A stretch of 64,000 nucleotides of DNA from an uncultured Clostridia bacterium (GTDB taxonomy: Bacteria > Bacillota > Clostridia > TANB77 > CAG-508), in assembly GCA_934180065.1 (NCBI GenBank), contig CAKPRA010000007.1:3784-67783 (forward strand), read 5' to 3'. Every line of letters starts with the position of its first letter. Within the stretch, counting starts at the first letter, position 1. Made by a program: the position numbers and the translations under genes. Below, one piece after another: positions 56,042 to 64,000 of this stretch. The notes under the pieces were generated by a model that worked only from the letters and a program-made list of their open reading frames with translations, searched no databases and was not told the DNA's origin.

Positions 56042-56158
56042 AAAGGATACGCCAAAACATTGCACACAAAGTTGCTGCATAATTTTGATACACGAACAAA
56101 TATGCAGTTTTTAGTTTTTTAGACAGTGCAAATATTATTAGTGTCCGCTTTTGTTTTG
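56042..56158. repeat. Dispersed element, family B copy 2
   Basis: It starts aaaaggatacgccaaaacat and ends gtgtccgcttttgttttg. It matches 16185-16300 over most of its length, but its stems have decayed (TTTTGATA replaces TTTTGGCG). It sits between the rplI stop codon and its terminator. Confidence 0.75.
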
Positions 56159-56174
56159 ATATAATTAAAATTTT

Positions 56175-56226
56175 AGTGGTATGAAAATACATATTTGTTG
56201 AAAATTTTATCATACCACTTTTTTAT
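56175..56226 (+). terminator. Terminator downstream of rplI
   Basis: AGTGGTATGA-AAAT pairs with ATTT-TATCATACCACT, then T6. Confidence 0.85.
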
Positions 56227-56247
56227 ATAATAGGAAAGTTCAAATGT
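56221..56247. repeat. Left-end fragment of element family A
   Basis: ttttatataataggaaagttcaa (56221-56243) matches the left end of the copy at 16083. It again continues directly from a terminator T-tract. The right end is absent. Confidence 0.65.
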
Positions 56248-56288
56248 TATTGATGTTTTTTTTTTAGATTTTGAAAGGACTGTTTAAA

Positions 56289-57614
56289 ATGGATTTTAAT
56301 AAAGTACCACCGCATGATATAGAAGCTGAACAAGCTGTATTGGGTTGTATGATTACAGATAAAGATGCAGTTATTGCAGGTGTTGAATCTATTACAGAAG
56401 AAGATTTTTATAGAGAAGATAATAAATTAATATATAAAGCTATTACAAATCTTTACAATAGAGCTGATCCAATTGATATTATAACATTAAAATCTGAATT
56501 ATCATCAATGGGAAAATTTGAAGCTGTTGGTGGTTTTGAATATTTGGCTGGATTATCAGAAAAAGTTCCTACAACTTCAAATGTTGAAAAATACATTAAA
56601 ATTGTTGAAGAAAAGTCTACATTGAGAACTTTGATAAAAACTGCTAATGATATTATAAATGCAGGATATGATCCAACTCAAGAGCCAGAAAGTATAATGG
56701 ATAATGCTGAAAAGAAGATTTTTAATATTATGCAAAAAAAGAATCAGTCTGGTTATTCTTCAATAAAAGATATATTGGTAGATTCTTTCACTGAATTAGA
56801 GGAGCTTTATAATAGAAAACAGCATGTAACCGGTGTTCCAACGGGATTTATTGATTTAGATAATAAAACTGCTGGTCTTCACAATTCCGATTTGATTTTG
56901 GTTGCTGCAAGACCTGCTATGGGAAAATCTGCTTTTGCATTAAATATTGCTACTAATGCAGCTTTAAGTGCAAATACAGGAGTGGCAATTTTTAGTCTAG
57001 AAATGTCAAAAGAGCAAATGGCTAACAGAATTTTAGGTAGTGTTGCTATGGTTGATGGTAATAGTATTAGAACTGGTAGAATTGCTGATGATGACTGGAT
57101 TAAACTTGCTACCGCATCTGGAGAACTTTCTCAAACTGGTATTTTTATTGATGATACACCTGGTATTTCTATTATGGAAATTAGAGCTAAGTGTAGAAAA
57201 TTGAAAATGGAAAAAAATATTGGAATGGTTATTATAGATTATTTGCAGCTTGTTCAGGGAAGCTCTAAATCAGGTAGCCGTGAGCAAGAAATTGCTGAGA
57301 TTAGTAGATCATTAAAAATACTAGCAAAAGAAATTAATGTACCAGTCATAGCTTTGTCACAGCTATCCCGTGCACCAGAGCAAAGACCAGATCATAGGCC
57401 AATGCTTTCTGATCTTCGTGAATCAGGATCTATAGAGCAGGATGCTGATATTGTTATGTTTTTGTATAGAGATGATTATTATAATCCAGATACAGAAAAA
57501 AAGAATATTGCAGAGGTTATTATTGCTAAGCATAGAGCTGGATCTACAGGAACTGTTGAGCTTGCTTGGCTTGGAAATTATACAAAATTTGCTAATTTAG
57601 CAAAAGATTATTAA
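56289..57614 (+). CDS. dnaB: Replicative DNA helicase DnaB
   Basis: 441 residues from the ATG at 56289, preceded by GAAAGGA; an in-frame TTG at 56271 overlaps that site and is less likely. The N-terminal DnaB domain starts VPPHDIEAEQAVLGCMI. The RecA-like C-terminal domain has Walker A (ARPAMGKSAF, about 209-218), H1a-like FSLEMSKEQ, Walker B MVIIDYLQLV, and the arginine-bearing H4 region REQEIAEISRSLK ... LSQLSRAPEQRPDHRPMLSDLRESG. The hexamer unwinds DNA ahead of the replisome using ATP. No intein interrupts the usual insertion sites. It forms the conserved rplI-dnaB pair, although a terminator and repeats separate the two here. Confidence 0.97.
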   Translation: MDFNKVPPHDIEAEQAVLGCMITDKDAVIAGVESITEEDFYREDNKLIYKAITNLYNRADPIDIITLKSELSSMGKFEAVGGFEYLAGLSEKVPTTSNVEKYIKIVEEKSTLRTLIKTANDIINAGYDPTQEPESIMDNAEKKIFNIMQKKNQSGYSSIKDILVDSFTELEELYNRKQHVTGVPTGFIDLDNKTAGLHNSDLILVAARPAMGKSAFALNIATNAALSANTGVAIFSLEMSKEQMANRILGSVAMVDGNSIRTGRIADDDWIKLATASGELSQTGIFIDDTPGISIMEIRAKCRKLKMEKNIGMVIIDYLQLVQGSSKSGSREQEIAEISRSLKILAKEINVPVIALSQLSRAPEQRPDHRPMLSDLRESGSIEQDADIVMFLYRDDYYNPDTEKKNIAEVIIAKHRAGSTGTVELAWLGNYTKFANLAKDY

Positions 57615-57717
57615 AAGAAAGGAATTAATCAATTATAGATTAATATATAAGATGTTAAAAAAGTAAGAATGTTATTAATGTTCACTTATAATTTATAATT
57701 GGTTATGCAAAAAAGAT

Positions 57718-58719
57718 ATGTTTGAGAAGGATATGTTTGAAAAGAAAGTTTTAGAAACAATAAATAAATATAAAATGATTGAAAATGGAGATTCTGTTAT
57801 TGTAGCAGTTTCTGGTGGTCCAGACTCTATAAGTTTATTATATACTTTAATTAGACTAAGAGAAAAATTAAATATAAAATTGACAGTTGCACATGTTAAT
57901 CATATGCTTAGAGATGTTGCTGATTCTGAAACTAGATATGTTGAACATTTTTGTGAATGCAATTATGTTGATTGTTTTGTTAAGAGAGTTGATGTTAAGA
58001 AATTAGCTGAAGAGCAGAAGATAGGTACTGAAGAAGCTGGTAGAAATGTAAGATATGATTTTTTCGAAGAAGTTTTTGAAAAGATTCATGCTAATAAAAT
58101 TGCAATTGCACATAATAAAAATGATAATGCAGAAACAGTACTTATGAATATCATGAGGGGTACAGGTCTTTCAGGAATAAAAGGTATAGAGCCTGTAAGA
58201 AATAATAAGATTATTAGACCTTTAATTGAGATGGATAGAGATAGTATTGATAAATATTGTAGTGATAAAAGTTTATTTCCTAAGTTTGATGAAACAAATT
58301 TAGATAATAGTTATACGAGAAACAAAGTTAGAAATTTATTAATTCCTTATATTAAAAATGAGTTTAACCCTAATTTTATTGATGGAATTAATAGATTAGC
58401 TGAACTTGCAACTCAAGAGGATTCTTATATTGAATCAGTGGTTGAAAAAGAGTTTAATGATATTTTGATTTCTGAGAATAGTCAAGAGCTAAATTTAGAC
58501 TTACAGAAGTTTAATGAGTTACATGATTTTATAAAATCTAAAGTTATTTTTAAATGTATAAATGAACTTTTTGGAACTACAAAGGGGATTGAGAAAGTTC
58601 ATATTGAGGATGTTATTAAATTGTGCAGAAATAATATTGGAAATAAGTATTTAATGCCTAATAAAAATGTGAAGGTTTTTATTAACAGAGGTGTTATTAC
58701 TGTTTCTAAAGAGCTATAA
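57718..58719 (+). CDS. tilS: tRNA(Ile)-lysidine synthase
   Basis: 333 residues. The PP-loop motif SGGPDS (32-37) in VIVAVSGGPDSISLLY, HVNHMLRD (about 60-67) and the AHNKNDNAETVLMNIMRGTG segment identify TilS, which converts the wobble C of the tRNA-Ile CAU anticodon to lysidine with ATP and lysine. It ends soon after the linker domain and lacks the C-terminal tRNA-binding domain of the longer (430-470 residue) enzymes, as in other short TilS. The start is uncertain: the ATG at 57718 has only a weak A/G-rich site, and the next in-frame ATG at 57733 has AGAAGG too close. Upstream bases 57615-57717 carry another copy of the aatgttattaatg motif. Confidence 0.93.
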   Translation: MFEKDMFEKKVLETINKYKMIENGDSVIVAVSGGPDSISLLYTLIRLREKLNIKLTVAHVNHMLRDVADSETRYVEHFCECNYVDCFVKRVDVKKLAEEQKIGTEEAGRNVRYDFFEEVFEKIHANKIAIAHNKNDNAETVLMNIMRGTGLSGIKGIEPVRNNKIIRPLIEMDRDSIDKYCSDKSLFPKFDETNLDNSYTRNKVRNLLIPYIKNEFNPNFIDGINRLAELATQEDSYIESVVEKEFNDILISENSQELNLDLQKFNELHDFIKSKVIFKCINELFGTTKGIEKVHIEDVIKLCRNNIGNKYLMPNKNVKVFINRGVITVSKEL

Positions 58720-58804
58720 CATTTTTGACAAAGTTCTTTTATAGGCCGGACATGTGAATAGTAATAGTATATAATTTAGAAATGTGAAACTTTTGTGTAA
58801 ATGC

Positions 58805-58835
58805 TTGAATTGTAGGTGAATCTATGTTATATAAT
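58805..58835 (+). promoter_or_regulatory. Putative promoter of ftsH
   Basis: TTGAAT with TATATA 17 bp later, overlapping TATAAT. This gives a leader of about 100 nt before the TTG start. Other AT-rich boxes nearby make the choice uncertain. Confidence 0.4.
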
Positions 58836-58938
58836 ATACTTGGATAAAAATATAATTATGTATGGTATATTAAAATAATTTATGTAAAAATGTATATATT
58901 AATTATAAGTATGCTGTAACATAAAAGGAGGAAATAAT

Positions 58939-60738
58939 TTGAAAAATAGCATTAAAACGTTGGCTGTATGGCTAATTATAGGAGTAATTATGATTGTTGG
59001 AATAACAGCAATTTATGACAATGCTGATAGGAAGTTTTCATATTCAGAATTTATAAAAAAGGTTAATGAACAAAAAGTTGAAAGTATTGAATTAAATGCA
59101 AATAGAGATTCTGCAATAGTAGCTTTCAATGATGGAACTACAGAAAAGAAAGTAAATATTCCAGATGTTCAAAGCTTAATGAGAGATATTGAAGCACCTA
59201 TCAAAGAAGGAAAAATAAATGTAGAGCAAGATTCTGAATCTATTTGGGTTACTATTATATCATTAATTGCACCACTTGGATTATTCATTATTTTTATAAT
59301 TTTCTTATTTTTAACAATGGGTGGAAGACAATCCGGAAATGGTACAATGTCTTTTGGAAAAAGTAAGGCAAGAGTAGTTTCTCAAAATGATAAAAATAAA
59401 ATAACTTTTAATGATGTTGCTGGTGTTGATGAAGAAAAGCAAGAATTACAAGAAATTGTAGAATTCCTAAAAAATCCTAAAAAATTCACAGACATGGGTG
59501 CTAGAATCCCAAAAGGTGTTTTATTAGTAGGTCATCCTGGAACTGGTAAAACATTATTAGCAAAGGCTGTTGCTGGTGAAGCTGGAGTTCCTTTCTTTAT
59601 TATAAGTGGTTCTGACTTTGTTGAAATGTTTGTTGGTGTTGGTGCTTCAAGAGTTAGAGATTTATTTGAACAAGCTAAAAAGAATGCACCTTGTATTATA
59701 TTTATTGATGAAATTGATGCTGTTGGTAGACAAAGAGGAGCTGGACTTGGTGGAGGCCATGATGAAAGAGAGCAAACTTTAAATCAATTATTAGTTGAAA
59801 TGGATGGTTTTGCTTTAAATGAAGGTGTTATAGTTATGGCTGCTACAAATAGACCAGATGTTTTAGATAAAGCTCTATTAAGACCTGGTAGATTTGATAG
59901 ACAAATAGTAGTTTCTCAACCAGATGTTAAAGCTAGAGAGCAAATTTTGGAAGTTCATGCAAGAAAGAAGAGATTATCAGCAGATGTTGATTTAAGAATT
60001 ATTGCTAAAAATACATCAGGATTTTCTGGTGCTGACCTTGAAAACGTATTAAATGAAGCTGCTTTATTGGCTGCAAGAAATAATCAACTTGAAATTAATA
60101 TGAAAAATGTTGAAGATGCAATGGTTAAAGTTACAATGGGACCTGAGAAAAAGAGCAGAGTTAGAAGTGAAAAAGAAAATAAATTAGTTGCATATCATGA
60201 GGCTGGTCATGCTGTTGTAAGTAGATTTTTACCAACACAAGATGCAGTTCATCAAATTTCAATTGTTCCTAGGGGAATGGCTGGTGGATACACAATGTAT
60301 AGACCAAATGAAGATAAATCATTTATGTCAAAGTCTGAAATGCAAGAAAATATTATTTCTCTATTAGGAGGAAGAGTTGCAGAAGCTTTAATACTTGATG
60401 ATATTTCGACAGGTGCAAGTAATGATATTGAAAGAGCAACAAAAATTGCAAGGGCTATGGTTACTCAATATGGTATGAGTGATAGAATTGGTCCTATGAC
60501 ATTGGGAGTTGGTCAAGAAGAGGTATTCTTAGGAAGAGATTTAGCTCAATCAAAAGAATACTCTGAAGAAACTGCTGCTGTGATAGATGAAGAGGTTAAA
60601 AAGATAATTGAAACTGCATATAGAAATGCTGAGGAAATATTAAAGATGAATATTGATAAACTTCATGCAGTTGCTGGAGTATTATTAGAAAAAGAGAAAA
60701 TTGATGGAGATGAATTTGAAGCAATTTTCAATAATTAA
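58939..60738 (+). CDS. ftsH: ATP-dependent zinc metalloprotease FtsH
   Basis: 599 residues, starting at TTG, with AGGAGG 7 bases upstream; no ATG or GTG lies suitably close. Two membrane helices (about 7-25 and 103-126) flank a short extracellular domain. The AAA+ domain has Walker A GHPGTGKT (198-205), Walker B IIFIDE (253-258), the pore FVG, and the second region of homology [20 protein letters not shown]. The peptidase domain has HEAGH (420-424) and the third zinc ligand region [12 protein letters not shown]. It degrades misfolded and short-lived membrane and cytosolic proteins. The Walker A second residue is His where Pro is common. The tilS-ftsH neighbourhood is conserved in Bacillota (hpt, often between them, is absent). 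Confidence 0.97.
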   Translation: MKNSIKTLAVWLIIGVIMIVGITAIYDNADRKFSYSEFIKKVNEQKVESIELNANRDSAIVAFNDGTTEKKVNIPDVQSLMRDIEAPIKEGKINVEQDSESIWVTIISLIAPLGLFIIFIIFLFLTMGGRQSGNGTMSFGKSKARVVSQNDKNKITFNDVAGVDEEKQELQEIVEFLKNPKKFTDMGARIPKGVLLVGHPGTGKTLLAKAVAGEAGVPFFIISGSDFVEMFVGVGASRVRDLFEQAKKNAPCIIFIDEIDAVGRQRGAGLGGGHDEREQTLNQLLVEMDGFALNEGVIVMAATNRPDVLDKALLRPGRFDRQIVVSQPDVKAREQILEVHARKKRLSADVDLRIIAKNTSGFSGADLENVLNEAALLAARNNQLEINMKNVEDAMVKVTMGPEKKSRVRSEKENKLVAYHEAGHAVVSRFLPTQDAVHQISIVPRGMAGGYTMYRPNEDKSFMSKSEMQENIISLLGGRVAEALILDDISTGASNDIERATKIARAMVTQYGMSDRIGPMTLGVGQEEVFLGRDLAQSKEYSEETAAVIDEEVKKIIETAYRNAEEILKMNIDKLHAVAGVLLEKEKIDGDEFEAIFNN

Positions 60739-60877
60739 AATAGCTAAGTTAATGTTTGATAACTATATTTATTTTCAGTTTTTATTCGAAATGCAACAAC
60801 TTTGATACATGTGGTCAATTAGAATTTAGATACGAAAATAATGTTTAAGTTTAAATAATTTTAAAGAATAGTGTAAA

Positions 60878-60912
60878 AATGACGAATCACTTTGTGATTC
60901 GCCATTTTTTAT
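60878..60912 (+). terminator. Terminator of ftsH
   Basis: CGAATCAC-TTT-GTGATTCG, extended by AATG/CATT, then T6. It lies 140 bp after the stop codon. Confidence 0.85.
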
Positions 60913-61102
60913 AGATTTTTCTTTCGAACATATATAGGCTTATTATTTTAATAATTTATAATATTTCTTAGTTATTTTATTATCTTCTAATTCACTATAA
61001 AATTTAGCATCAGATTTCAATGCATTATTAATATAAGAATTATTTAAAAATATATAATAGCGAATAGTTACCAACAATATATAGAAAATTTGCATTTTAG
61101 AC

Positions 61103-61131
61103 TTGCAAATTGATGTAAACTATGATAAAAT
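61103..61131 (+). promoter_or_regulatory. Promoter of rpsT
   Basis: TTGCAA, 17 bp, TAAAAT, 41 bp ahead of the ATG. Confidence 0.65.
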
Positions 61132-61172
61132 AGCAAATGTTATTAATAAGAGAGCAAGAGGAGGTGCAATAA

Positions 61173-61439
61173 ATGCCAAACATTAAATCAGCAATTAAAC
61201 GTGTTACAGTTATCGAAAAGAAAACTGCTAGAAATAACATGATTAAATCAGGATATAAATCAGCTGTAAAAAAATTCGAACAATCTTTAGAAAATGGATC
61301 TGCAGAAGAGAAAAAAGCTTTATTATCTGCAGCTACAAAGAAAATAGATCAAGCTTGTACAAAAGGTGTTTTAACAAAAAATACTGCAGCTAGAAAAAAA
61401 TCAAATTTATCAAAAAAGTTTAATGCAGCTAATGCATAG
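61173..61439 (+). CDS. rpsT: 30S ribosomal protein S20
   Basis: This 88-residue, strongly basic helical protein starts MPNIKSAIKRVTVIEKKTARN and has the S20 features A-x-KR in the first helix, K-S-x-x-K-S-A-V-K-K in the middle, and TKGVLTKNTAARKKSNLSKK near the end. It binds 16S rRNA early in small-subunit assembly. GGAGGTG lies 7 bases before the ATG. It is a single-gene unit with its own promoter and terminators. Confidence 0.97.
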   Translation: MPNIKSAIKRVTVIEKKTARNNMIKSGYKSAVKKFEQSLENGSAEEKKALLSAATKKIDQACTKGVLTKNTAARKKSNLSKKFNAANA

Positions 61440-61442
61440 TTA

Positions 61443-61500
61443 GTTAAAAAATTGTGCACAGTTTTTTAACAGTTGAGAGCAAGTAATTGCTCTTTTTTTT
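61443..61500 (+). terminator. Tandem hairpins and terminator after rpsT
   Basis: A first hairpin pairs GTTAAAAAA with TTTTTTAAC around ttgtgcacag (61443-61470). The terminator AGAGCAA-gtaa-TTGCTCT with T8 follows (61476-61500). Confidence 0.9.
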
Positions 61501-61509
61501 ATTTTTATA

Positions 61510-61538
61510 TTGAATTTTTTTTTAAACTAGTCTAGAAT
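61510..61538 (+). promoter_or_regulatory. Putative promoter of topA
   Basis: TTGAAT, 17 bp (T-rich), TAGAAT, 30 bp before the ATG. Confidence 0.5.
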
Positions 61539-61568
61539 TAATAAGTAAAATTTGTAAAGGAGTGTAAT

Positions 61569-63641
61569 ATGGCAAATAAATTAATAATCGTGGAGTCTCC
61601 TGCGAAGGCAAGCACTATAACTAAATTCATAGGTGGGAGTGTTAAAGTAATGGCCTCTATGGGTCATATAAGGGATTTACCTAAATCAAAATTAGCAGTT
61701 GATGTTGAAAATAATTTTGAGCCAGAATATATAAATATAAGAGGTAAAGCTGCTCTAATTAAAAGCTTGAAAAAAGAAGCTAATTTAGCTAAAACTGTGT
61801 ATCTTGCAACTGACCCTGACCGTGAAGGTGAGGCTATTGCGTGGCATTTAGCTTATATTTTAAATATCTCTCCTGAAAGCTTATGTAGAGTAACATTTAA
61901 TGAGATAACAAAAGATGCTGTTAAAGATTCTATAAAACATCCTAGAGCTATTGATAAAAATCTTTTTGATGCTCAACAAGCTAGAAGAGTTATGGATAGA
62001 ATTGTTGGTTATAAAATGAGTCCTGTTCTATGGAAAAAAGTTAAGAGAGGGCTTTCAGCCGGTAGAGTTCAGTCTGTTGTTGTAAAGCTTATTTGTGATA
62101 GAGAAGAGGAGATTGGAAATTTTATTCCTGAAGAATACTGGAATATATATGCTAATTTATTAGCTGAAGGTGCAAAGCGTACTTTTGAAGCTAAGTTTTA
62201 TGGCAAAAATGACAAAAAGGTTGAGCTTTCAAATAAAGAGCAAGTTGATAATATAATTAGTGAAATTAAGGATGCTGATTTTATAATCACTGATATTAAA
62301 AATGGTGTAAAAAAGAGAACACCGGCACCTCCTTTTACTACTAGTACGATGCAACAGGAAGCTTCAAGAAAACTTGGTTTTGCCATTAAAAAGACTATGT
62401 CTGTTGCACAGGGATTATATGAGGGTGTAAAAGTTCCTGAAAAAGGCGTGGTAGGTTTAATTACATACATGAGAACTGATTCTACTAGAATTTCTGATGT
62501 TGCTAGATCTGCTGCTAAATCTTATATTGAGTCAACTTATGGTACAGCTTATTATGAAAATAGATTTTATAAAACAAAAGCTGGTGCTCAAGATGCCCAT
62601 GAGGCTATTCGTCCAACATATATTGATTTAACACCTGAAAAAATTAAGGATTCATTAACGAGGGATCAATATAAATTATATAATTTGATTTATAATAGAT
62701 TTATTGCAAGCCAAATGTCTTCTGCTGTATATGATACTATTGCAGTTAGTATTAAGGCAAATGATTATAATTTTAAAGCTAATGGACAAAGTATTAAGTT
62801 TAAAGGCTTTATGAAGTTATATGTTGAAGATAAAGATATTGATAATGGTGAAGATGATGAGCTTATTCTTCCTTCACTTGAGGTTAATCAAAAACTTAAA
62901 AACGATAAATTAGATACTAAACAAAGCTTTACTGAACCTCCTGCTCGTTATACTGAAGCTAGTATTGTTAAAGTATTAGAGGAAAAGGGAATTGGTAGAC
63001 CTAGTACATATGCACCTACTATTTCTACAATTCTTGATAGACATTATGTTCAAAAAGAGCAGAAACAATTGGTTCCAACTGAACTTGGAAAGATTGTTAA
63101 TAAGCTACTTATTGAGAATTTTAGTGATATTGTAAATGAAAAGTTTACTGCTAATATTGAGGAGGAATTTGATGAGATTGCAGAAGGTAAAGTAGACTGG
63201 AAAAAGGTTATTGCTGATTTCTATGGTCCTTTTGAAAAAAATGTGGAAAAGGTTGAAAAAGAGCTTGAACATGTGGAGCTTGTTGATGAGGTTTCTGATG
63301 TACAATGTGAAAAATGTGGTAGAATGATGGTATATAAGTATGGAAGATATGGGAAATTTTTGGCTTGTCCAGGTTTTCCAGAGTGTAGAAATGCTAAACC
63401 TATTATTGAAACTATTAATGTGCCATGTCCTGTCTGTGGTGGAACTGTACAGATAAAGAAGACTAAAAGAGGAAGAAAGTTTTATGTTTGTGAAAATAAT
63501 CCTGGAACATGTGAATATATTTCTTGGAATAAACCTAAGCCTGGAGAAAAAGTAGAAAAGGTAGAAAAAAAGGAAGAAAAAGAAACTAAGAAAAAAGAAA
63601 GCAAAAGTAAGAGAAAAACAAATAAAAAAAGCAAAAAATAA
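61569..63641 (+). CDS. topA: DNA topoisomerase I
   Basis: 690 residues. The Toprim domain has IVESPAKASTI (7-17) and the metal-binding ATDPDREGEAIAWHL. The catalytic Tyr300 lies in LITYMRTDSTRISD, which makes the transient 5'-phosphotyrosine bond when the enzyme relaxes negative supercoils. AHEAIRPT and the RYTEASIVKVLEEKGIGRPSTYAPT segment are present. The C-terminus has two C4 zinc ribbons, CEKCGRMM...CPGFPEC and CPVCGG...CENNPGTC, then a very Lys/Glu-rich tail of about 35 residues. AAAGGAG lies 7 bases before the ATG. Its length matches Bacillota TopA. Confidence 0.97.
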   Translation: MANKLIIVESPAKASTITKFIGGSVKVMASMGHIRDLPKSKLAVDVENNFEPEYINIRGKAALIKSLKKEANLAKTVYLATDPDREGEAIAWHLAYILNISPESLCRVTFNEITKDAVKDSIKHPRAIDKNLFDAQQARRVMDRIVGYKMSPVLWKKVKRGLSAGRVQSVVVKLICDREEEIGNFIPEEYWNIYANLLAEGAKRTFEAKFYGKNDKKVELSNKEQVDNIISEIKDADFIITDIKNGVKKRTPAPPFTTSTMQQEASRKLGFAIKKTMSVAQGLYEGVKVPEKGVVGLITYMRTDSTRISDVARSAAKSYIESTYGTAYYENRFYKTKAGAQDAHEAIRPTYIDLTPEKIKDSLTRDQYKLYNLIYNRFIASQMSSAVYDTIAVSIKANDYNFKANGQSIKFKGFMKLYVEDKDIDNGEDDELILPSLEVNQKLKNDKLDTKQSFTEPPARYTEASIVKVLEEKGIGRPSTYAPTISTILDRHYVQKEQKQLVPTELGKIVNKLLIENFSDIVNEKFTANIEEEFDEIAEGKVDWKKVIADFYGPFEKNVEKVEKELEHVELVDEVSDVQCEKCGRMMVYKYGRYGKFLACPGFPECRNAKPIIETINVPCPVCGGTVQIKKTKRGRKFYVCENNPGTCEYISWNKPKPGEKVEKVEKKEEKETKKKESKSKRKTNKKSKK

Positions 63642-63666
63642 ATTTAAAGATTAGTTTTTGAAATGA

Positions 63667-63709
63667 ACCCAAATTATTAGACAAAAAGTTTAGTAATTTG
63701 GGTTTTTTA
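63667..63709 (+). terminator. Terminator of topA
   Basis: CCCAAATTA pairs with TAATTTGGG, then T6. The T-tract runs into the left end of a family A element. Confidence 0.9.
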
Positions 63710-63806
63710 TATATTAGGGAAGTTCAATATGTGAGTATAATGTTACTTGCGAGTAATGTTGAAACGATATACTATATTAAAAATAAATATTTCTTATTAT
63801 ATAAAA
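63704..63806. repeat. Inverted-repeat element, family A copy 3
   Basis: The left end tttttatatattagggaa and right end tttcttattatataaaa are imperfect inverted repeats. The interior shares gagtaatg(t/c)tgaaac and atactatatta with 16081-16184. After it, ctataccaaaacat (63810) recalls the start of family B, as at 16188. Confidence 0.75.
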
Positions 63807-63890
63807 TGCTATACCAAAACATAAGAAAAATGTATAACGAAGTAATTATAATTACTTATTAACATATTTAATTATACAATTTATAAAAAT

Positions 63891-63921
63891 AAAAAAAGAT
63901 AGAAATTTATATTTCTATCTT
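63891..63921 (-). terminator. Terminator of tRNA-Ser
   Basis: AGATAGAAAT pairs with ATTTCTATCT and a T7 run follows on the minus strand, just past the CCA end of the tRNA. The plus strand also shows a short T run. Confidence 0.85.
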
Positions 63922-63924
63922 TTT

Positions 63925-64000
<76 letters not shown>

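Larger units (their letters stand above)
60739..61172. other. Gap of about 430 bp between ftsH and rpsT
   Basis: It contains the ftsH terminator (60878-60912), the rpsT promoter and one aatgttattaat motif (61136). A 50-codon minus-strand frame (60943-61095) lacks a ribosome site. Nothing else is recognised. Confidence 0.6.

Noticed and set aside
60943..61095. 50-codon minus-strand frame ending YYKLLK
   Set aside because: No Shine-Dalgarno or promoter; AT-rich DNA readily gives such Lys/Asn/Tyr-rich frames. It might be a remnant of a gene end, but I cannot support it.

Overview
The window is low-GC, Gram-positive DNA: genes are AT-rich, Shine-Dalgarno sites are strong AGGAGG-type, promoters have a TATAAT -10, and intrinsic terminators are common. 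The core genes rplI-dnaB-tilS-ftsH-rpsT-topA, a BcsA-like synthase with a GH5 enzyme, dockerin proteins and very large CnaB/thioester surface proteins together suggest an uncultured gut-type clostridial Bacillota. I cannot name the species.

Layout. Bases 1-8087 hold a surface-protein pair: a giant LRR/CnaB/GLUG protein cut by the window edge, and a smaller protein with a C-terminal membrane anchor. Bases 8088-8595 hold a 162-bp structured repeat and a 34-bp tandem repeat. Bases 8596-11638 encode a membrane-tethered GH5 endoglucanase and a cellulose-synthase-like GT2, a probable exopolysaccharide unit. A short-chain dehydrogenase and a tRNA Thr-Glu-Lys operon follow on the minus strand. Bases 12963-16018 encode two camelysin/TasA-like proteins and an LPKTG-anchored MucBP protein, which look like a matrix-fibre locus. 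Bases 16019-16800 hold three dispersed repeats in a row and tRNA-Arg. Bases 16908-53730 are the centre of interest: two dockerin proteins with near-identical promoters; a 3,820-residue secreted protein with CnaB domains and a very long RCC1 propeller region; a thioester adhesin whose signal peptide and body are in different frames across a T6 tract; and a 6,328-residue thioester adhesin with about thirty CnaB-like domains and four repeated 'FDLALRK' modules. A small membrane protein and an Rpn-family nuclease follow. The right end (55.6-63.6 kb) is conserved housekeeping sequence, ending in a partial tRNA-Ser.

How the genes may work together (inference): the thioester proteins could bind host or surface ligands covalently through a Cys-Gln thioester, their isopeptide-type domains form protease-resistant stalks, and the C-terminal modules with a membrane helix hold them at the surface. 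The dockerin proteins would need a cohesin partner encoded elsewhere. The glucan synthase/endoglucanase and the camelysin-like fibres would add polysaccharide and protein matrix.

The strongest candidates for something undescribed are (1) the 162-bp element at 8189 and 16341, whose end arms differ between copies but keep pairing, and which has an internal hairpin with a compensatory change; (2) the T6 frame break just after the thioester adhesin signal peptide; (3) the very large thioester/CnaB and CnaB/RCC1 proteins with a shared non-LPXTG C-terminal module; and (4) a repeat family sitting on the T-tracts of terminators.
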